NCBI RefSeq assembly: GCF_036169555.1
Contig: NZ_CP108032.1
Span: 5,084,001 to 5,148,000, forward strand
Origin: Streptomyces sp. NBC_00306
GTDB lineage: Bacteria > Actinomycetota > Actinomycetes > Streptomycetales > Streptomycetaceae
Length of the DNA: 64,000 nucleotides
Direction: 5' to 3'
In this document: positions 1-8,200 of the stretch, in pieces
Numbering within the stretch: the first letter of the stretch is position 1
Layout of the letters: every line of letters begins with the position of its first letter
Translations under genes and position numbers: made by a program
Notes under the pieces: generated by a model
The model's database searches: none
Seen by the model: the letters and a program-made list of their open reading frames with translations, nothing else
What the model was told of the DNA's origin: nothing

Positions 1-914
1 AGCAGATGGCGTACGTGCGCCAGCATCGGGTCGTCCGGGCGGGCCGCGTGGACCGCGAAGAGCGCGCCCTCGACCGCCTTGCTGACCACCGCGGTCCGGT
101 GGAAGTCCTGCACGAGGACCACGTCCGGGATGTGCTCGAAGACCGCGAACAGCGGCAGTGCGGCCAGCAGCGAACCCTGGGGTGCGCGGGCCGCGGCCGT
201 CGTCGCGAAGTGGTCGGCCTCCTCGCGGCTGCCGTGCCACTTCTCGCACCAGTAGTGCAGCGCCGCCAGATGCGCGCCCATGTGCTGCGGCGCCCGGTCG
301 ATGACCTTCAGCCACACCTGGTCGAACTGCTCGTGCGTGTAGTTCAGCCCGCGGGCGACGGCCAGTTCCGTGATGTACGGGACGGGGTCGCCCGGCGCGA
401 GCAGGGCCGCGTCGCCGCAGACCGAACGGGCCTCCTCCAGGATGATCCGGAACTCGTCCGTCCCGGCGCTCGACGACCGCCAGGCCTGCTGGACGAGGAA
501 CTCCGCGTGCACCTGCGCCGCGCCCGCGTCCTTCGGCGACTCCGAACGCCAGGCGCGCAGCCACGCCCCGCCGACACCCGGCTTCTGCTGGAGCTCCAGC
601 GAGGCGGCGCCGGCGAACGCCTGCACGCGCTGCCAGCGAACCTCGCCCTCCTTGGGGGTGCCGGCGAGCAGCTGCGCGGCGGCCCGCCAGTCCTGGGTCA
701 CCTGGACGACATCGAGCACGTCGAGAAGGTCCTGGTCGGGTCCGGGGAGGCGGATGTCCAGCTCCTCCTGGCGCACGAATCCGTAGGTGTCGGGGTCGGC
801 GGCGTCGGGCGAACCGGGCGCCACCTGGTGGATACCGACACGGCGGCGCCTGACGAACGGACCGATCACCGCGACCAGCAGGCCCACCGCGATCAGGAAC
901 CAGAGAATCTCCAT
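1..914 (-). CDS. membrane-anchored hypothetical protein, 3' end cut off
   Basis: The frame is open from an ATG at 914 down to the window edge, so about 304 residues are visible and the C-terminus is missing. It opens with MEILWFLIAVGLLVAVIGPF, a single N-terminal membrane segment, followed by an RRRR stop-transfer patch, so most of the protein should lie in the cytoplasm. The remainder is a Trp-rich, helix-rich soluble region with no catalytic motif that I recognise. It diverges from metB across about 70 bases. The long + strand frame covering the same bases is its shadow. The function is unknown; proteins of this look are common in Streptomyces. Confidence 0.75.
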   Translation of the reverse strand, partial: MEILWFLIAVGLLVAVIGPFVRRRRVGIHQVAPGSPDAADPDTYGFVRQEELDIRLPGPDQDLLDVLDVVQVTQDWRAAAQLLAGTPKEGEVRWQRVQAFAGAASLELQQKPGVGGAWLRAWRSESPKDAGAAQVHAEFLVQQAWRSSSAGTDEFRIILEEARSVCGDAALLAPGDPVPYITELAVARGLNYTHEQFDQVWLKVIDRAPQHMGAHLAALHYWCEKWHGSREEADHFATTAAARAPQGSLLAALPLFAVFEHIPDVVLVQDFHRTAVVSKAVEGALFAVHAARPDDPMLAHVRHL

Positions 915-985
915 GGGTCCATTGTCCCGGACGACGTTCGGGGCGAACCACGCGCTGCCCCTTCACAGGACTACGCTCGGGCCTC

Positions 986-2140
986 ATGAGCGACCAGCAC
1001 AGCTTCCACAGCCTCGAGACCCTCGCCATTCACGCGGGAAACACCGCCGATCCGCTGACCGGCGCGGTCGTCCCGCCGATCTATCAGGTGTCCACCTACA
1101 AGCAGGACGGTGTGGGCGGACTCCGCGGCGGCTACGAGTACAGCCGCAGTGCCAACCCGACGCGTACGGCGTTGGAGGAGAACCTCGCGGCGCTGGAGGG
1201 CGGCCGCCGTGGTCTCGCCTTCGCGTCCGGACTCGCGGCCGAGGACTGCCTGCTGCGCGCGCTGCTGGAGCCGGGTGACCACGTGGTCATTCCGAACGAC
1301 GCCTACGGCGGCACCTTCCGGCTGTTCGCGAAGGTCGTCTCGCGGTGGGGCGTCTCCTGGTCGGTCGCCGACACCTCCGACGCGGCCGCGGTCCGCGCGG
1401 CGGTCACCGAGAACACGAAGCTGATCTGGGTCGAGACGCCGTCGAACCCGCTGCTCGGCATCACCGACATCGCCGCGGTGGCGGAGGTCGCGCGCAGCTC
1501 GAACGTCAAGCTGGTCGTGGACAACACCTTCGCCAGCCCGTATCTCCAGCAGCCGATCTCGCTCGGTGCCGACATCGTCGTGCACTCGCTGACCAAGTAC
1601 ATGGGCGGCCACTCGGACGTCGTGGGCGGTGCGCTGATCGCGGCGGACGCGTTGGTCGGCGAGGAACTGGCGTACCACCAGAACGCCATGGGTGCCGTAG
1701 CGGGCCCGTTCGACGCGTGGCTGGTGCTGCGGGGCATCAAGACCCTGCCGGTCCGGATGGACCGGCACAGCGAGAACGCGGGCCGGGTGGTCGAGATGCT
1801 GACCCGCCACCCGAAGGTCACCGAGGTCCTCTACCCGGGGCTGCCGGAGCACCCGGGCCACGAGATCGCGGCCAAGCAGATGAGGTCCTTCGGCGGCATG
1901 GTCTCGTTCCGCGTCCAGGGCGGCGAAGAGGCGGCCGTCGAGGTCTGCAACCGTACGAAGCTGTTCACGCTCGGGGAGTCCCTCGGCGGTGTCGAGTCCC
2001 TGATCGAGCACCCGGGCCGTATGACGCATGCGTCGGTGGCGGGCTCCGCGCTGGAGGTCCCGGCGGACCTGGTGCGGGCGTCGGTGGGGATCGAGTCGGC
2101 GGACGACCTGATCGCGGACCTTCAGCAGGCGCTCGGCTAG
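986..2140 (+). CDS. metB: cystathionine gamma-synthase
   Basis: This is a PLP enzyme of the Cys/Met metabolism family. It should join O-succinyl- or O-acetyl-homoserine with cysteine to give cystathionine for methionine synthesis, in the cytoplasm. The 384 residues match the family length. The Schiff-base lysine is K204 in SLTKYMGGHSDVVGG, and the C-terminal substrate motif LGGVESLIEHP is present. The ATG at 986 gives the usual short N-terminus before LETLAIHAG. No strong ribosome site is visible. In mycobacteria metB also lies beside greA and mca, which supports vertical core inheritance here. Cystathionine gamma-lyase activity cannot be excluded, since the two functions share all these motifs. 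Confidence 0.92.
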   Translation: MSDQHSFHSLETLAIHAGNTADPLTGAVVPPIYQVSTYKQDGVGGLRGGYEYSRSANPTRTALEENLAALEGGRRGLAFASGLAAEDCLLRALLEPGDHVVIPNDAYGGTFRLFAKVVSRWGVSWSVADTSDAAAVRAAVTENTKLIWVETPSNPLLGITDIAAVAEVARSSNVKLVVDNTFASPYLQQPISLGADIVVHSLTKYMGGHSDVVGGALIAADALVGEELAYHQNAMGAVAGPFDAWLVLRGIKTLPVRMDRHSENAGRVVEMLTRHPKVTEVLYPGLPEHPGHEIAAKQMRSFGGMVSFRVQGGEEAAVEVCNRTKLFTLGESLGGVESLIEHPGRMTHASVAGSALEVPADLVRASVGIESADDLIADLQQALG

Positions 2141-2177
2141 GAATACGCCCTGGTCATGCAGGGCGCTACGCGCATCG

Positions 2178-2221
2178 GCCGGCGCCCGGTGGGGTCATTC
2201 CGGGCCCGGCCGGGCGCCGGC
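2178..2221 (+). terminator. possible terminator after metB
   Basis: A perfect 12-bp GC-only inverted repeat (2178-2189 with 2210-2221) encloses a 20-nt loop, 38 bases after the metB stop. There is no T-tract, which is usual in Streptomyces. Confidence 0.4.
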
Positions 2222-2286
2222 TCGTGTTCGCTGCCCGGTCCGTGCCGCGGCGGCGGCCGCGTTCTGACGCCGGGGTCCACGCGCGG

Positions 2287-2340
2287 CCCACGCGACGACC
2301 GTGACCCACGCGACGACCGTGACCCACGCGACGACCGTTT
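2287..2340. repeat. three tandem 18-bp units
   Basis: The unit CCCACGCGACGACCGTGA occurs three times in succession; the last copy ends in TT instead of GA. A short CTACGCGA double repeat follows. The array sits between the converging ends of metB and the DUF1059 gene and is not part of a convincing coding region. Confidence 0.85.
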
Positions 2341-2357
2341 TCTACGCGACTACGCGA

Positions 2358-2549
2358 CTACGCGGGGACCTTCTCGTCCTCCAGCGACTCGCGGATCCCC
2401 TCCCGCAGCTCCGGGGTGTCGTCGTGCCCGTGCACGGAGACCGCGTGTTCGCTCGCGGCCCGTACGACTTCCTCTTCCTCACCGGAAATGGTGAGACTGC
2501 ATCCCGACTCGCTCGGCATCTTGCGGCAGTCGGCGACTTTCCTGGTCAT
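2358..2549 (-). CDS. small DUF1059 protein
   Basis: This encodes 63 residues starting MTRKVADCRKMP, with the conserved C-x7-C arrangement (VADCRKMPSESGC) of DUF1059 proteins. It is acidic in the middle (SGEEEEVV) and has an HGHDD segment near the end, a layout typical of this small cytoplasmic family whose role is unknown. I chose the ATG at 2549 rather than the one nine codons upstream because family members start at MTRK and a purine-rich GAGG lies just before it. It is transcribed alone, convergent with metB. Confidence 0.75.
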   Translation of the reverse strand: MTRKVADCRKMPSESGCSLTISGEEEEVVRAASEHAVSVHGHDDTPELREGIRESLEDEKVPA

Positions 2550-2648
2550 GACGGCCTCCTCGCGGCATCGGTGCACCGCTCATTCCAGGATAGTTCCGCA
2601 CGCACCGGGCGAACCCGTCGATGCACGCACGGTCCCGGTACGCCGGCG

Positions 2649-2900
2649 CTACCAGCCTTCGAGCGGGGGCGTCATGTCCGACGGGGGAGCCACCCACGGC
2701 TCGGTGACCGACGCCCACACCGCGAAGGCGACCGCCGCCGCCACCAGAAGCAGCCAGGTCAGCCGACGGACCGCACGGTGTCGCCGCAGCAGCCGGCCGC
2801 CGTGCACGGCGGCACGCTCCGCCAGGTCCGCGGGCACCACCGGGTGCTGGGCCTCCAGCATGCGGCGGACCTCGTCCTCCTTGCGGTCCGCGCCGCTCAT
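2649..2900 (-). CDS. small single-pass membrane protein beside a sigma-like factor
   Basis: This is an 83-residue protein with a soluble N-terminal half (a helix around DEVRRMLEAQHP), one membrane segment (WLLLVAAAVAFAVWASV) and a short outer tail ending PPLEGW. Its ATG overlaps the TGA of the upstream sigma-like gene by four bases, so the two are translationally coupled. That pairing resembles a sigma factor with a membrane-bound partner, but it is shorter than known anti-sigma factors and shows no HxxxCxxC zinc motif, so the anti-sigma role is only an inference from position. Confidence 0.7.
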   Translation of the reverse strand: MSGADRKEDEVRRMLEAQHPVVPADLAERAAVHGGRLLRRHRAVRRLTWLLLVAAAVAFAVWASVTEPWVAPPSDMTPPLEGW

Positions 2901-3370
2901 GACACCGCCTCCGCCGGGGCGCGCGGCGGCGCGGGCGGTGTGCTGCGCATGGTCGCCACGGCACGGGCGCAGATGGCGCGGACGCGTTCGACCGGGAGTC
3001 CGATCAGCGCCGCGGTCTGCTCCTCGGCCACCCCCTCGTACAGGCGCAGCACCAGGATCAGCCGCTCCTGCGGCGTGAGACGGTCCAGTACGCCGCCCCG
3101 CACCCGGTGGTGGCGCCAGGCGGTGCGGGCGAAGCGGGTGGCGAGTTCCTGCCGGGTGCGGTCGTACGGGTCCTCGCCGCGCAGCCGGTCCCATTCCGCG
3201 TAGGTGTGGGCCAGTGCGGAGGTCAGCAGCTGCTGCGCCTGAGGATTGCGCGGTGCGGGCTCGGCGGTGAGCAGGGTGGCGGCATGCAGCAACCGGCCGG
3301 CCGCGCCCGCGACGAACGCCTGGAACTCCCGGGCGCGGCGGCTCTCCAGTGCCGACCGCCGCTCACTCAC
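2897..3370 (-). CDS. sigma-70 region 4-like DNA-binding protein
   Basis: This encodes about 157 residues. The C-terminal half reads as sigma region 4: LTPQERLILVLRLYEGVAEE, then a helix-turn-helix (QTAALIGLPVERVRAICARA). The N-terminal half, with AREFQAFVAGAAGRLLHAA, resembles the short region 2 of SigE-like factors of the Streptomyces SACE/SigJ kind. No ATG precedes the conserved part, so I chose the GTG at 3370, which has GAGG two bases upstream; this spacing is tight and the start is uncertain. The stop overlaps the downstream membrane protein gene. It probably regulates transcription, alone or as an ECF-like sigma factor. Confidence 0.7.
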   Translation of the reverse strand: MSERRSALESRRAREFQAFVAGAAGRLLHAATLLTAEPAPRNPQAQQLLTSALAHTYAEWDRLRGEDPYDRTRQELATRFARTAWRHHRVRGGVLDRLTPQERLILVLRLYEGVAEEQTAALIGLPVERVRAICARAVATMRSTPPAPPRAPAEAVS

Positions 3371-3402
3371 GTCCTCATATAGGGGCAGATCCGCGGCCCG
3401 GG

Positions 3403-3915
3403 TCAAGAGGTCGGCGGCGTCTCCGTGTCCACGGGAGGAAGTCCGGCCTGGCGGGCGGAGAGAGCGGTGTTGAACCGGGTGAGCAGAGTGCAGAAGGATT
3501 CGCGCTCGGTCTCGGTCCAGCCGTCCGTCACCTGCGCCATGAGCTCGCGCCGCGAGGAGCGGACCTCTTCCAGCCGGGCCTGACCGCGCGGGGAGAGCTG
3601 GAGCACGACGGCACGGCCGTCCTCGGGGTGGGAGGTGCGCTTGACGAGACCGGTGTCGACGAGCGGGGCGACCTGGCGCGTGACGGTCGACGAGTCGATG
3701 CCCATCCCCGCGGCGAGGGCCTTGACGCCCATCGGGCCTTCCCGGTCGAGCCGGTTGAGCAGCAGATAGGCGGCGCGGTCCATGGAGTTGCGGACCTGGC
3801 CGACCCCGCCGAGCCGGGTCTGTTCCGCGCGGCGTGCGAAGACGGCGACCTGGTGCTGGAGAGCATCGAGGAGGCCGGGGTCGAGATGAGTCGTCATGTC
3901 CTGAGAGGTGGGCAT
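3403..3915 (-). CDS. MarR-family transcriptional regulator
   Basis: A 170-residue winged-helix regulator. The core reads MDRAAYLLLNRLDREGPMGV, then the recognition region MGIDSSTVTRQVAPLVDTGL and the wing TSHPEDGRAVVLQLSPRG, all typical of MarR. Such proteins act as dimers on palindromes and often control their own promoter and a neighbouring gene. It is divergent from the threonine ammonia-lyase gene with about 145 bases between them, so that shared region is the likely target. The ATG at 3915 gives MPTSQDM; a second in-frame ATG six codons later is also possible. Confidence 0.88.
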   Translation of the reverse strand: MPTSQDMTTHLDPGLLDALQHQVAVFARRAEQTRLGGVGQVRNSMDRAAYLLLNRLDREGPMGVKALAAGMGIDSSTVTRQVAPLVDTGLVKRTSHPEDGRAVVLQLSPRGQARLEEVRSSRRELMAQVTDGWTETERESFCTLLTRFNTALSARQAGLPPVDTETPPTS

Positions 3916-4060
3916 GGCTAGGGGGCTCTCTCGTGCGGTGGTCGGTTGGTGGGGGACAGAGTACGCGGCCCACACGCGGTGCGTACCAGGCCTGCACAAT
4001 CCCATGAGGAACGCTTGATCGGCTCTGCCGGGGACCGGTTGAGCTGCGAGACTTGGCGTC

Positions 4061-5290
4061 ATGAGCTTCGGTACGTCTGACTCCTTGCGCCCCGTCATCC
4101 TCGACGACGTCCGCGGGGCGCAGAAGATGCTGTCCGGCGTCGCGAGGGTCACCGCCCTGGAGGGCAGCAGGTACCTGTCGCAGCTGGTGGGGGCGCCGGT
4201 CCACCTCAAGTGCGAGAACCTCCAGCGGACGGGTTCGTTCAAGCTGCGCGGCGCGTACGTACGGATCGCGGGGCTGCGGCCGGAGGAGCGGGCCGCGGGT
4301 GTCGTCGCCGCGTCCGCGGGCAACCACGCGCAGGGCGTGGCGCTCGCCTCGACGCTGCTCGGAGTGCACTCGACCGTGTTCATGCCGGTCGGCGCTCCGC
4401 TGCCGAAGGTCGCGGCGACGCGGGAGTACGGCGCCGAGGTGCGGATGCACGGTCAGGTCGTCGACGAGACCATGGAGGCCGCGCAGCAGTACGCACAGGA
4501 GACGGGTGCGGTCTTCATCCACCCCTTCGACCATCCCGACATCATCGCGGGGCAGGGCACGGTGGGTCTGGAGATCCTGGAGCAGTGCCCGGAGGTGCGC
4601 ACGATCGTCGTCGGTGTGGGCGGCGGTGGTCTGGCCGCCGGCATCGCGGTCGCGGTGAAGGCGGTCCGTCCCGATGTCCGGCTGGTGGGGGTGCAGGCAG
4701 AGGGGGCGGCCGCGTATCCGCCCTCGCTCGCCCAGGGGCGCCCCGTCGCCATCGACGCCCCCTCCACCATGGCCGACGGGATCAAGGTGGGCTGCCCCGG
4801 CGAGGTCCCCTTCAAAATCATTGGCGATCTTCTCGACGAGGTCCGTACGGTTTCCGAGGACGCGCTCTCCAGCGCGCTGCTGCTCTGCCTGGAGCGGGCG
4901 AAGCTCGTCGTCGAGCCCGCCGGGGCGAGCCCGGTCGCGGCGCTGATGAGCGAGCCGCGGGCGTTCAAGGGACCGGTCGTCGCCCTGCTGTCGGGCGGCA
5001 ATGTGGATCCGCTGCTGATGCAGCGCATTCTGCGGCACGGTATGGCGGCGGCCGGCCGTTATCTGTCGCTGCGGGTACGGCTGACGGACCGCCCGGGAGC
5101 TCTTGCGGCACTTCTCGGGTCGTTGTCAGTGCTCGACGCTAACGTCCTCGACGTGAGTCACGTCAGGACCGATCCGCGGCTCGGGCTCACGGAGGTGGAG
5201 GTGGAGCTGCAGCTGGAGACGAAGGGCCCGGAGCACTGCGACGAGGTCACCGCGGCGCTGCGCGGGGCGGGATACACCGTCCTGAGCTGA
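4061..5290 (+). CDS. ilvA: threonine ammonia-lyase with ACT domain
   Basis: This PLP enzyme deaminates threonine (and serine) to 2-oxobutanoate, the first step to isoleucine or a catabolic route. It has 409 residues. K61 in RTGSFKLRGAY is the PLP lysine, SAGNHAQGVA binds the substrate carboxylate, and GVGGGGLAAG is the phosphate-binding loop. Residues from about 333 to the end form one ACT domain (SLRVRLTDRPGALAALLGSL), which suggests allosteric control. The single ACT domain is closer to the shorter TdcB/IlvA hybrids of actinobacteria than to the E. coli biosynthetic form with two. It is divergent from the MarR gene. Confidence 0.92.
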   Translation: MSFGTSDSLRPVILDDVRGAQKMLSGVARVTALEGSRYLSQLVGAPVHLKCENLQRTGSFKLRGAYVRIAGLRPEERAAGVVAASAGNHAQGVALASTLLGVHSTVFMPVGAPLPKVAATREYGAEVRMHGQVVDETMEAAQQYAQETGAVFIHPFDHPDIIAGQGTVGLEILEQCPEVRTIVVGVGGGGLAAGIAVAVKAVRPDVRLVGVQAEGAAAYPPSLAQGRPVAIDAPSTMADGIKVGCPGEVPFKIIGDLLDEVRTVSEDALSSALLLCLERAKLVVEPAGASPVAALMSEPRAFKGPVVALLSGGNVDPLLMQRILRHGMAAAGRYLSLRVRLTDRPGALAALLGSLSVLDANVLDVSHVRTDPRLGLTEVEVELQLETKGPEHCDEVTAALRGAGYTVLS

Positions 5291-5411
5291 GCGCACCGGA
5301 CCGTCACGCGGGCTTCCTGCCACGACGGCCACGACGGCCACGAATGCGTACGACCGTCGCGGCTGTCGCCGACGGCCGCCGCTGTCACCGCGGCCGTGAC
5401 GTCACGACTAT

Positions 5412-5451
5412 CGCGATACATCTTGAGTGACGCGATGTATCGCGTTAACGT
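5412..5451 (+). promoter_or_regulatory. promoter overlapped by a TATCGCGATA-type operator
   Basis: A perfect 11-bp inverted repeat, CGCGATACATC (5412-5422) and GATGTATCGCG (5434-5444), is separated by 11 bases. It covers a plausible promoter: TTGAGT at 5423-5428 and TAACGT at 5446-5451, with 17 bases between. Transcription would start near 5458, about 90 bases before the ABC exporter gene. A repressor here would block the exporter. TATCGCGATA-like sites are typical of PadR or TetR regulators of DrrAB exporters; no such regulator is adjacent. Confidence 0.65.
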
Positions 5452-5546
5452 GAGGCCCTGACGTGTTCCCGCCACGCACAGATCTCGCACCCGCCTGCTT
5501 TCTGCCCCGTAGCGACCCACCCACCTGCCACCTTGGGAGATCCCTC

Positions 5547-6566
5547 ATGCCAGGCGCCATTTACGCCGAAGGTCTGGTGAAGACCTTCGGCGACGTAAGG
5601 GCTCTGGACGGCGTCGATCTCGACGTCCCCGAAGGCACGGTCCTCGGACTTCTCGGCCCCAACGGAGCCGGCAAGACCACCGCCGTGCGCGTACTGACCA
5701 CCCTGCTCCAGCCCGACAGCGGCAAGGCCGTCGTCGCCGGTATCGACGTCCTGAAGAACCCGAACGAAGTCCGCCGGTGCATCGGTCTCTCCGGCCAGTT
5801 CGCCGCGGTCGACGAGTATCTGACCGGCCGTGAGAACCTCCAGATGGTCGGCCAGCTCTACCAGATGAGCTCGCGCGACGCGAAGAGCCGGGCGGTCGAG
5901 CTGCTCGACCGCTTCAACCTCGCGGACGCCGCCGACCGTCCCGCCAAGACCTACTCCGGCGGTATGCGCCGCCGCCTCGACCTGGCCGCCGCCCTGGTCG
6001 TCTCCCCGCCCGTGATGTTCATGGACGAGCCCACCACCGGACTCGACCCCCGCAACCGCATGCAGCTGTGGGAGGTCATCCAGGAACTGGTCAAGGGCGG
6101 TACGACACTGCTGCTCACCACGCAGTACCTGGAAGAGGCCGACCACCTGGCCGACGACATCTGCGTCATCGACCACGGCAAGGTCATCGCCCGCGGCACC
6201 GCCGACCAGCTCAAGGCCCAGACGGGCGGCGAGCGTGTCGAGGTCGTGGTCCACGAGCCCGACCAGATCCCGCCCGCCCAGGAGGTCCTGCGGGGCTTCG
6301 GCAAGGGTGACGTCGCCGTCGTCGAGCACACCCGCAAGCTGATCGTCCCCGTCACCGGCGGCGCGAAGCTGCTGGCCGAGGTCATCCGCGAACTGGACAC
6401 CCGGGGCGTGGAGATCGACGACATCGGTCTGCGCCGGCCCACCCTGGACGACGTGTTCATCTCCCTCACCGGCCATCACGCCGAGATCGAGGACGAGGAG
6501 AACGGCGAGGCCGCGCAGCTCAAGGACGCCAAGGGCAAGAAGTCCCGGAAGGAGAGCGCGAAGTGA
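5547..6566 (+). CDS. DrrA-type ABC exporter ATP-binding protein
   Basis: This 339-residue ATPase powers export through the membrane protein encoded next to it. It shows Walker A GPNGAGKTT, the signature YSGGMRRRLDLAAALV, Walker B VMFMDEPTTGLDP and the H-loop region. The extra C-terminal part with GLRRPTLDDVFISLTG is the hallmark of the DrrA subfamily (daunorubicin resistance). The tail is Lys- and Glu-rich. The ATG at 5547 is preceded by GGGAG at a good distance; an upstream in-frame ATG at 5463 lacks this. The stop overlaps the GTG of the permease gene. The substrate is unknown, and it lies 9 kb from the biosynthetic cluster, so a link is not implied. Confidence 0.92.
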   Translation: MPGAIYAEGLVKTFGDVRALDGVDLDVPEGTVLGLLGPNGAGKTTAVRVLTTLLQPDSGKAVVAGIDVLKNPNEVRRCIGLSGQFAAVDEYLTGRENLQMVGQLYQMSSRDAKSRAVELLDRFNLADAADRPAKTYSGGMRRRLDLAAALVVSPPVMFMDEPTTGLDPRNRMQLWEVIQELVKGGTTLLLTTQYLEEADHLADDICVIDHGKVIARGTADQLKAQTGGERVEVVVHEPDQIPPAQEVLRGFGKGDVAVVEHTRKLIVPVTGGAKLLAEVIRELDTRGVEIDDIGLRRPTLDDVFISLTGHHAEIEDEENGEAAQLKDAKGKKSRKESAK

Positions 6567-7420
6567 CCACCACAGCGGACGCCGTCAAGATCGCGGCGCC
6601 CCGTCCCCGCGGCGGGATCGTGCAGTCGGTCAACGACTCGCTCGTCGTCGCCAAGCGCAATCTGATCCGGATGCTGCGCATCCCGGAGATGATCATCTTC
6701 GGGCTGATCCAGCCCATCATGTTCGTCGTGCTCTTCAGCTACGTCTTCGGCGGCTCGATCTCGGTGGACGGCAGCACCTCGCCCGCCGCCTACCGCGAGT
6801 TCCTGATGGCGGGCATCTTCGCGCAGACCGTCACCTTCGCCACCGCGGGCGCCGGAGCGGGCATCGCCGACGACATGCACAAGGGCCTCATCGACCGGTT
6901 CCGCTCGCTGCCGATGGCACGCGGCGCGGTCCTCACCGGCCGTACGCTGGCCGACCTCGTCCAGACCGCGCTCACCCTCGTCGTGCTCGCGCTCGTCGCC
7001 CTCCTGGTCGGCTGGCGGACCCACGAGAACCTGGGCAAGGTACTGGCCGGCTTCGGTCTGCTGCTGCTCCTCGGCTACGCCTTCTCCTGGATCGGCGCGC
7101 TGATCGGCCTGTCCGTACGGACACCCGAGGCGGCCACCTCCGGCGGGCTGATCTGGCTCTTCCCGCTGACGTTCATCTCGAACGCCTTCGTGCCGTCTGA
7201 CAACATGCCCACCTTCCTGCGGTACATCGCCGAGTGGAATCCGTTCAGCGCGACCGTGCAGGCGTCACGCGAGCTGTTCGGCAATCTGCCGCCGGGCTAT
7301 GTCGCACCCGACGCCTGGCCGATGCAGCACCCGGTCTGGGCCTCGCTGATCTGGTCCGTCCTGATCATCGCGTTCTTCCGGACGCTGGCGGTGCGCAAGT
7401 ACCGCTCCGCCACCGCCTGA
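6563..7420 (+). CDS. DrrB-type ABC-2 exporter permease
   Basis: A 285-residue ABC-2 membrane protein with about six membrane segments (for example IIFGLIQPIMFVVLFSYVFG and LTLVVLALVALLVGW). It carries the conserved PLTFISNAFVP and YIAEWNPFSATVQASRELF segments of DrrB proteins. The GTG start overlaps the stop of the ATPase gene (GTGA), so the two subunits are co-translated. Together they should form a half-transporter dimer exporting a hydrophobic compound or drug. It ends shortly before a strong bidirectional terminator. Confidence 0.92.
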   Translation: MTTTADAVKIAAPRPRGGIVQSVNDSLVVAKRNLIRMLRIPEMIIFGLIQPIMFVVLFSYVFGGSISVDGSTSPAAYREFLMAGIFAQTVTFATAGAGAGIADDMHKGLIDRFRSLPMARGAVLTGRTLADLVQTALTLVVLALVALLVGWRTHENLGKVLAGFGLLLLLGYAFSWIGALIGLSVRTPEAATSGGLIWLFPLTFISNAFVPSDNMPTFLRYIAEWNPFSATVQASRELFGNLPPGYVAPDAWPMQHPVWASLIWSVLIIAFFRTLAVRKYRSATA

Positions 7421-7461
7421 CCCGGCGCCCGCAGAGCACGGGAACAGGCACCCGCACACGG

Positions 7462-7500
7462 CGAAGGGGCCGGACCGCATCACGCGGTCCGGCCCCTTCG
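7462..7500. terminator. bidirectional terminator between exporter and greA
   Basis: A perfect 17-bp stem (7462-7478 with 7484-7500) with a 5-nt loop lies between two converging genes. The stem reads GAAGGGGCC on one side and GGCCCCTTC on the other, which gives a short T/A run in both directions. Confidence 0.9.
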
Positions 7501-7516
7501 GCGTTCGCCGTCCGGC

Positions 7517-8014
7517 TCAGCCGGTGTACGGCTTGGCCTCGAGGATCCTCACCGAAGCCTTCTTGCCGTTGGGCAGCTCGTACTCGGCGTCGTCACCGAC
7601 CTTCTTGCCGTTCACTCCGGCGCCGAGCGGGGACTGCGGGGAGTACGTCTCGATGTCCGTGCTCGCGTACTCGCGGGACGCCATCAGGAACGTCAGGGTG
7701 TCGTCCTCGTCGCCGTCGAAGGCGATCTTCACGACCATGCCGGGCTCGACCACACCGTTGTCCGCGGGGGCCTCGCCGACCTTCGCATTGTCCAGGAGCT
7801 GGGTCAGCTGGCGCACACGGAGCTCCTGCTTGCCCTGCTCCTCCTTGGCCGCGTGGTACCCGCCGTTCTCGCGCAGGTCGCCCTCCTCACGCGCCGCCTC
7901 GATCTTCTTGGCGATCTCCGTGCGCGCGGGACCAGACAGGTACTCCAGCTCGGCCTTGAGCTGGTTGTACGCCTCCTGGGTGAGCCAGGTGACGTTTTCG
8001 CTGGTCTGGGTCAC
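7517..8014 (-). CDS. greA: transcription elongation factor GreA
   Basis: GreA rescues backtracked RNA polymerase by stimulating cleavage of the nascent RNA. The 165 residues include the N-terminal coiled coil (LTQEAYNQLKAELEYL; GDLRENGGYHAAKEEQ), with the acidic tip residues in EEGDLREN, and the C-terminal FKBP-like domain ending in SPLGAGVNGKKVGD. The start is GTG at 8014, preceded by GAGGAGC; an upstream frame extension lacks conservation. A TAGGCT -10-like box lies at 8094-8099 on the same strand. The neighbours DUF4307 and mca are conserved around greA in many actinobacteria. Confidence 0.95.
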   Translation of the reverse strand: MTQTSENVTWLTQEAYNQLKAELEYLSGPARTEIAKKIEAAREEGDLRENGGYHAAKEEQGKQELRVRQLTQLLDNAKVGEAPADNGVVEPGMVVKIAFDGDEDDTLTFLMASREYASTDIETYSPQSPLGAGVNGKKVGDDAEYELPNGKKASVRILEAKPYTG

Positions 8015-8200
8015 AGGTGCTCCTCGTAGGTACTGGGAATACAAAGCATCGCCCTACCCAGAAGGATGTGCCTCCATGGATGGGCGAAACCACGAGCCTA
8101 ACAATTTCGTGGCCGCAGGGGGAGGACGAAAGCCATCAGAAGTACGTCAACGCAGGTCAGCGCAGTGACCCGCCGTGATCGTCCAGGTGATTCGTCCGCG

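Noticed and set aside
6..989. Open + strand frame of 327 codons at the window start
   Set aside because: It is the shadow of the minus-strand gene at 1-914, which has a membrane segment and normal codon use; the + frame is Arg-rich and low-complexity.
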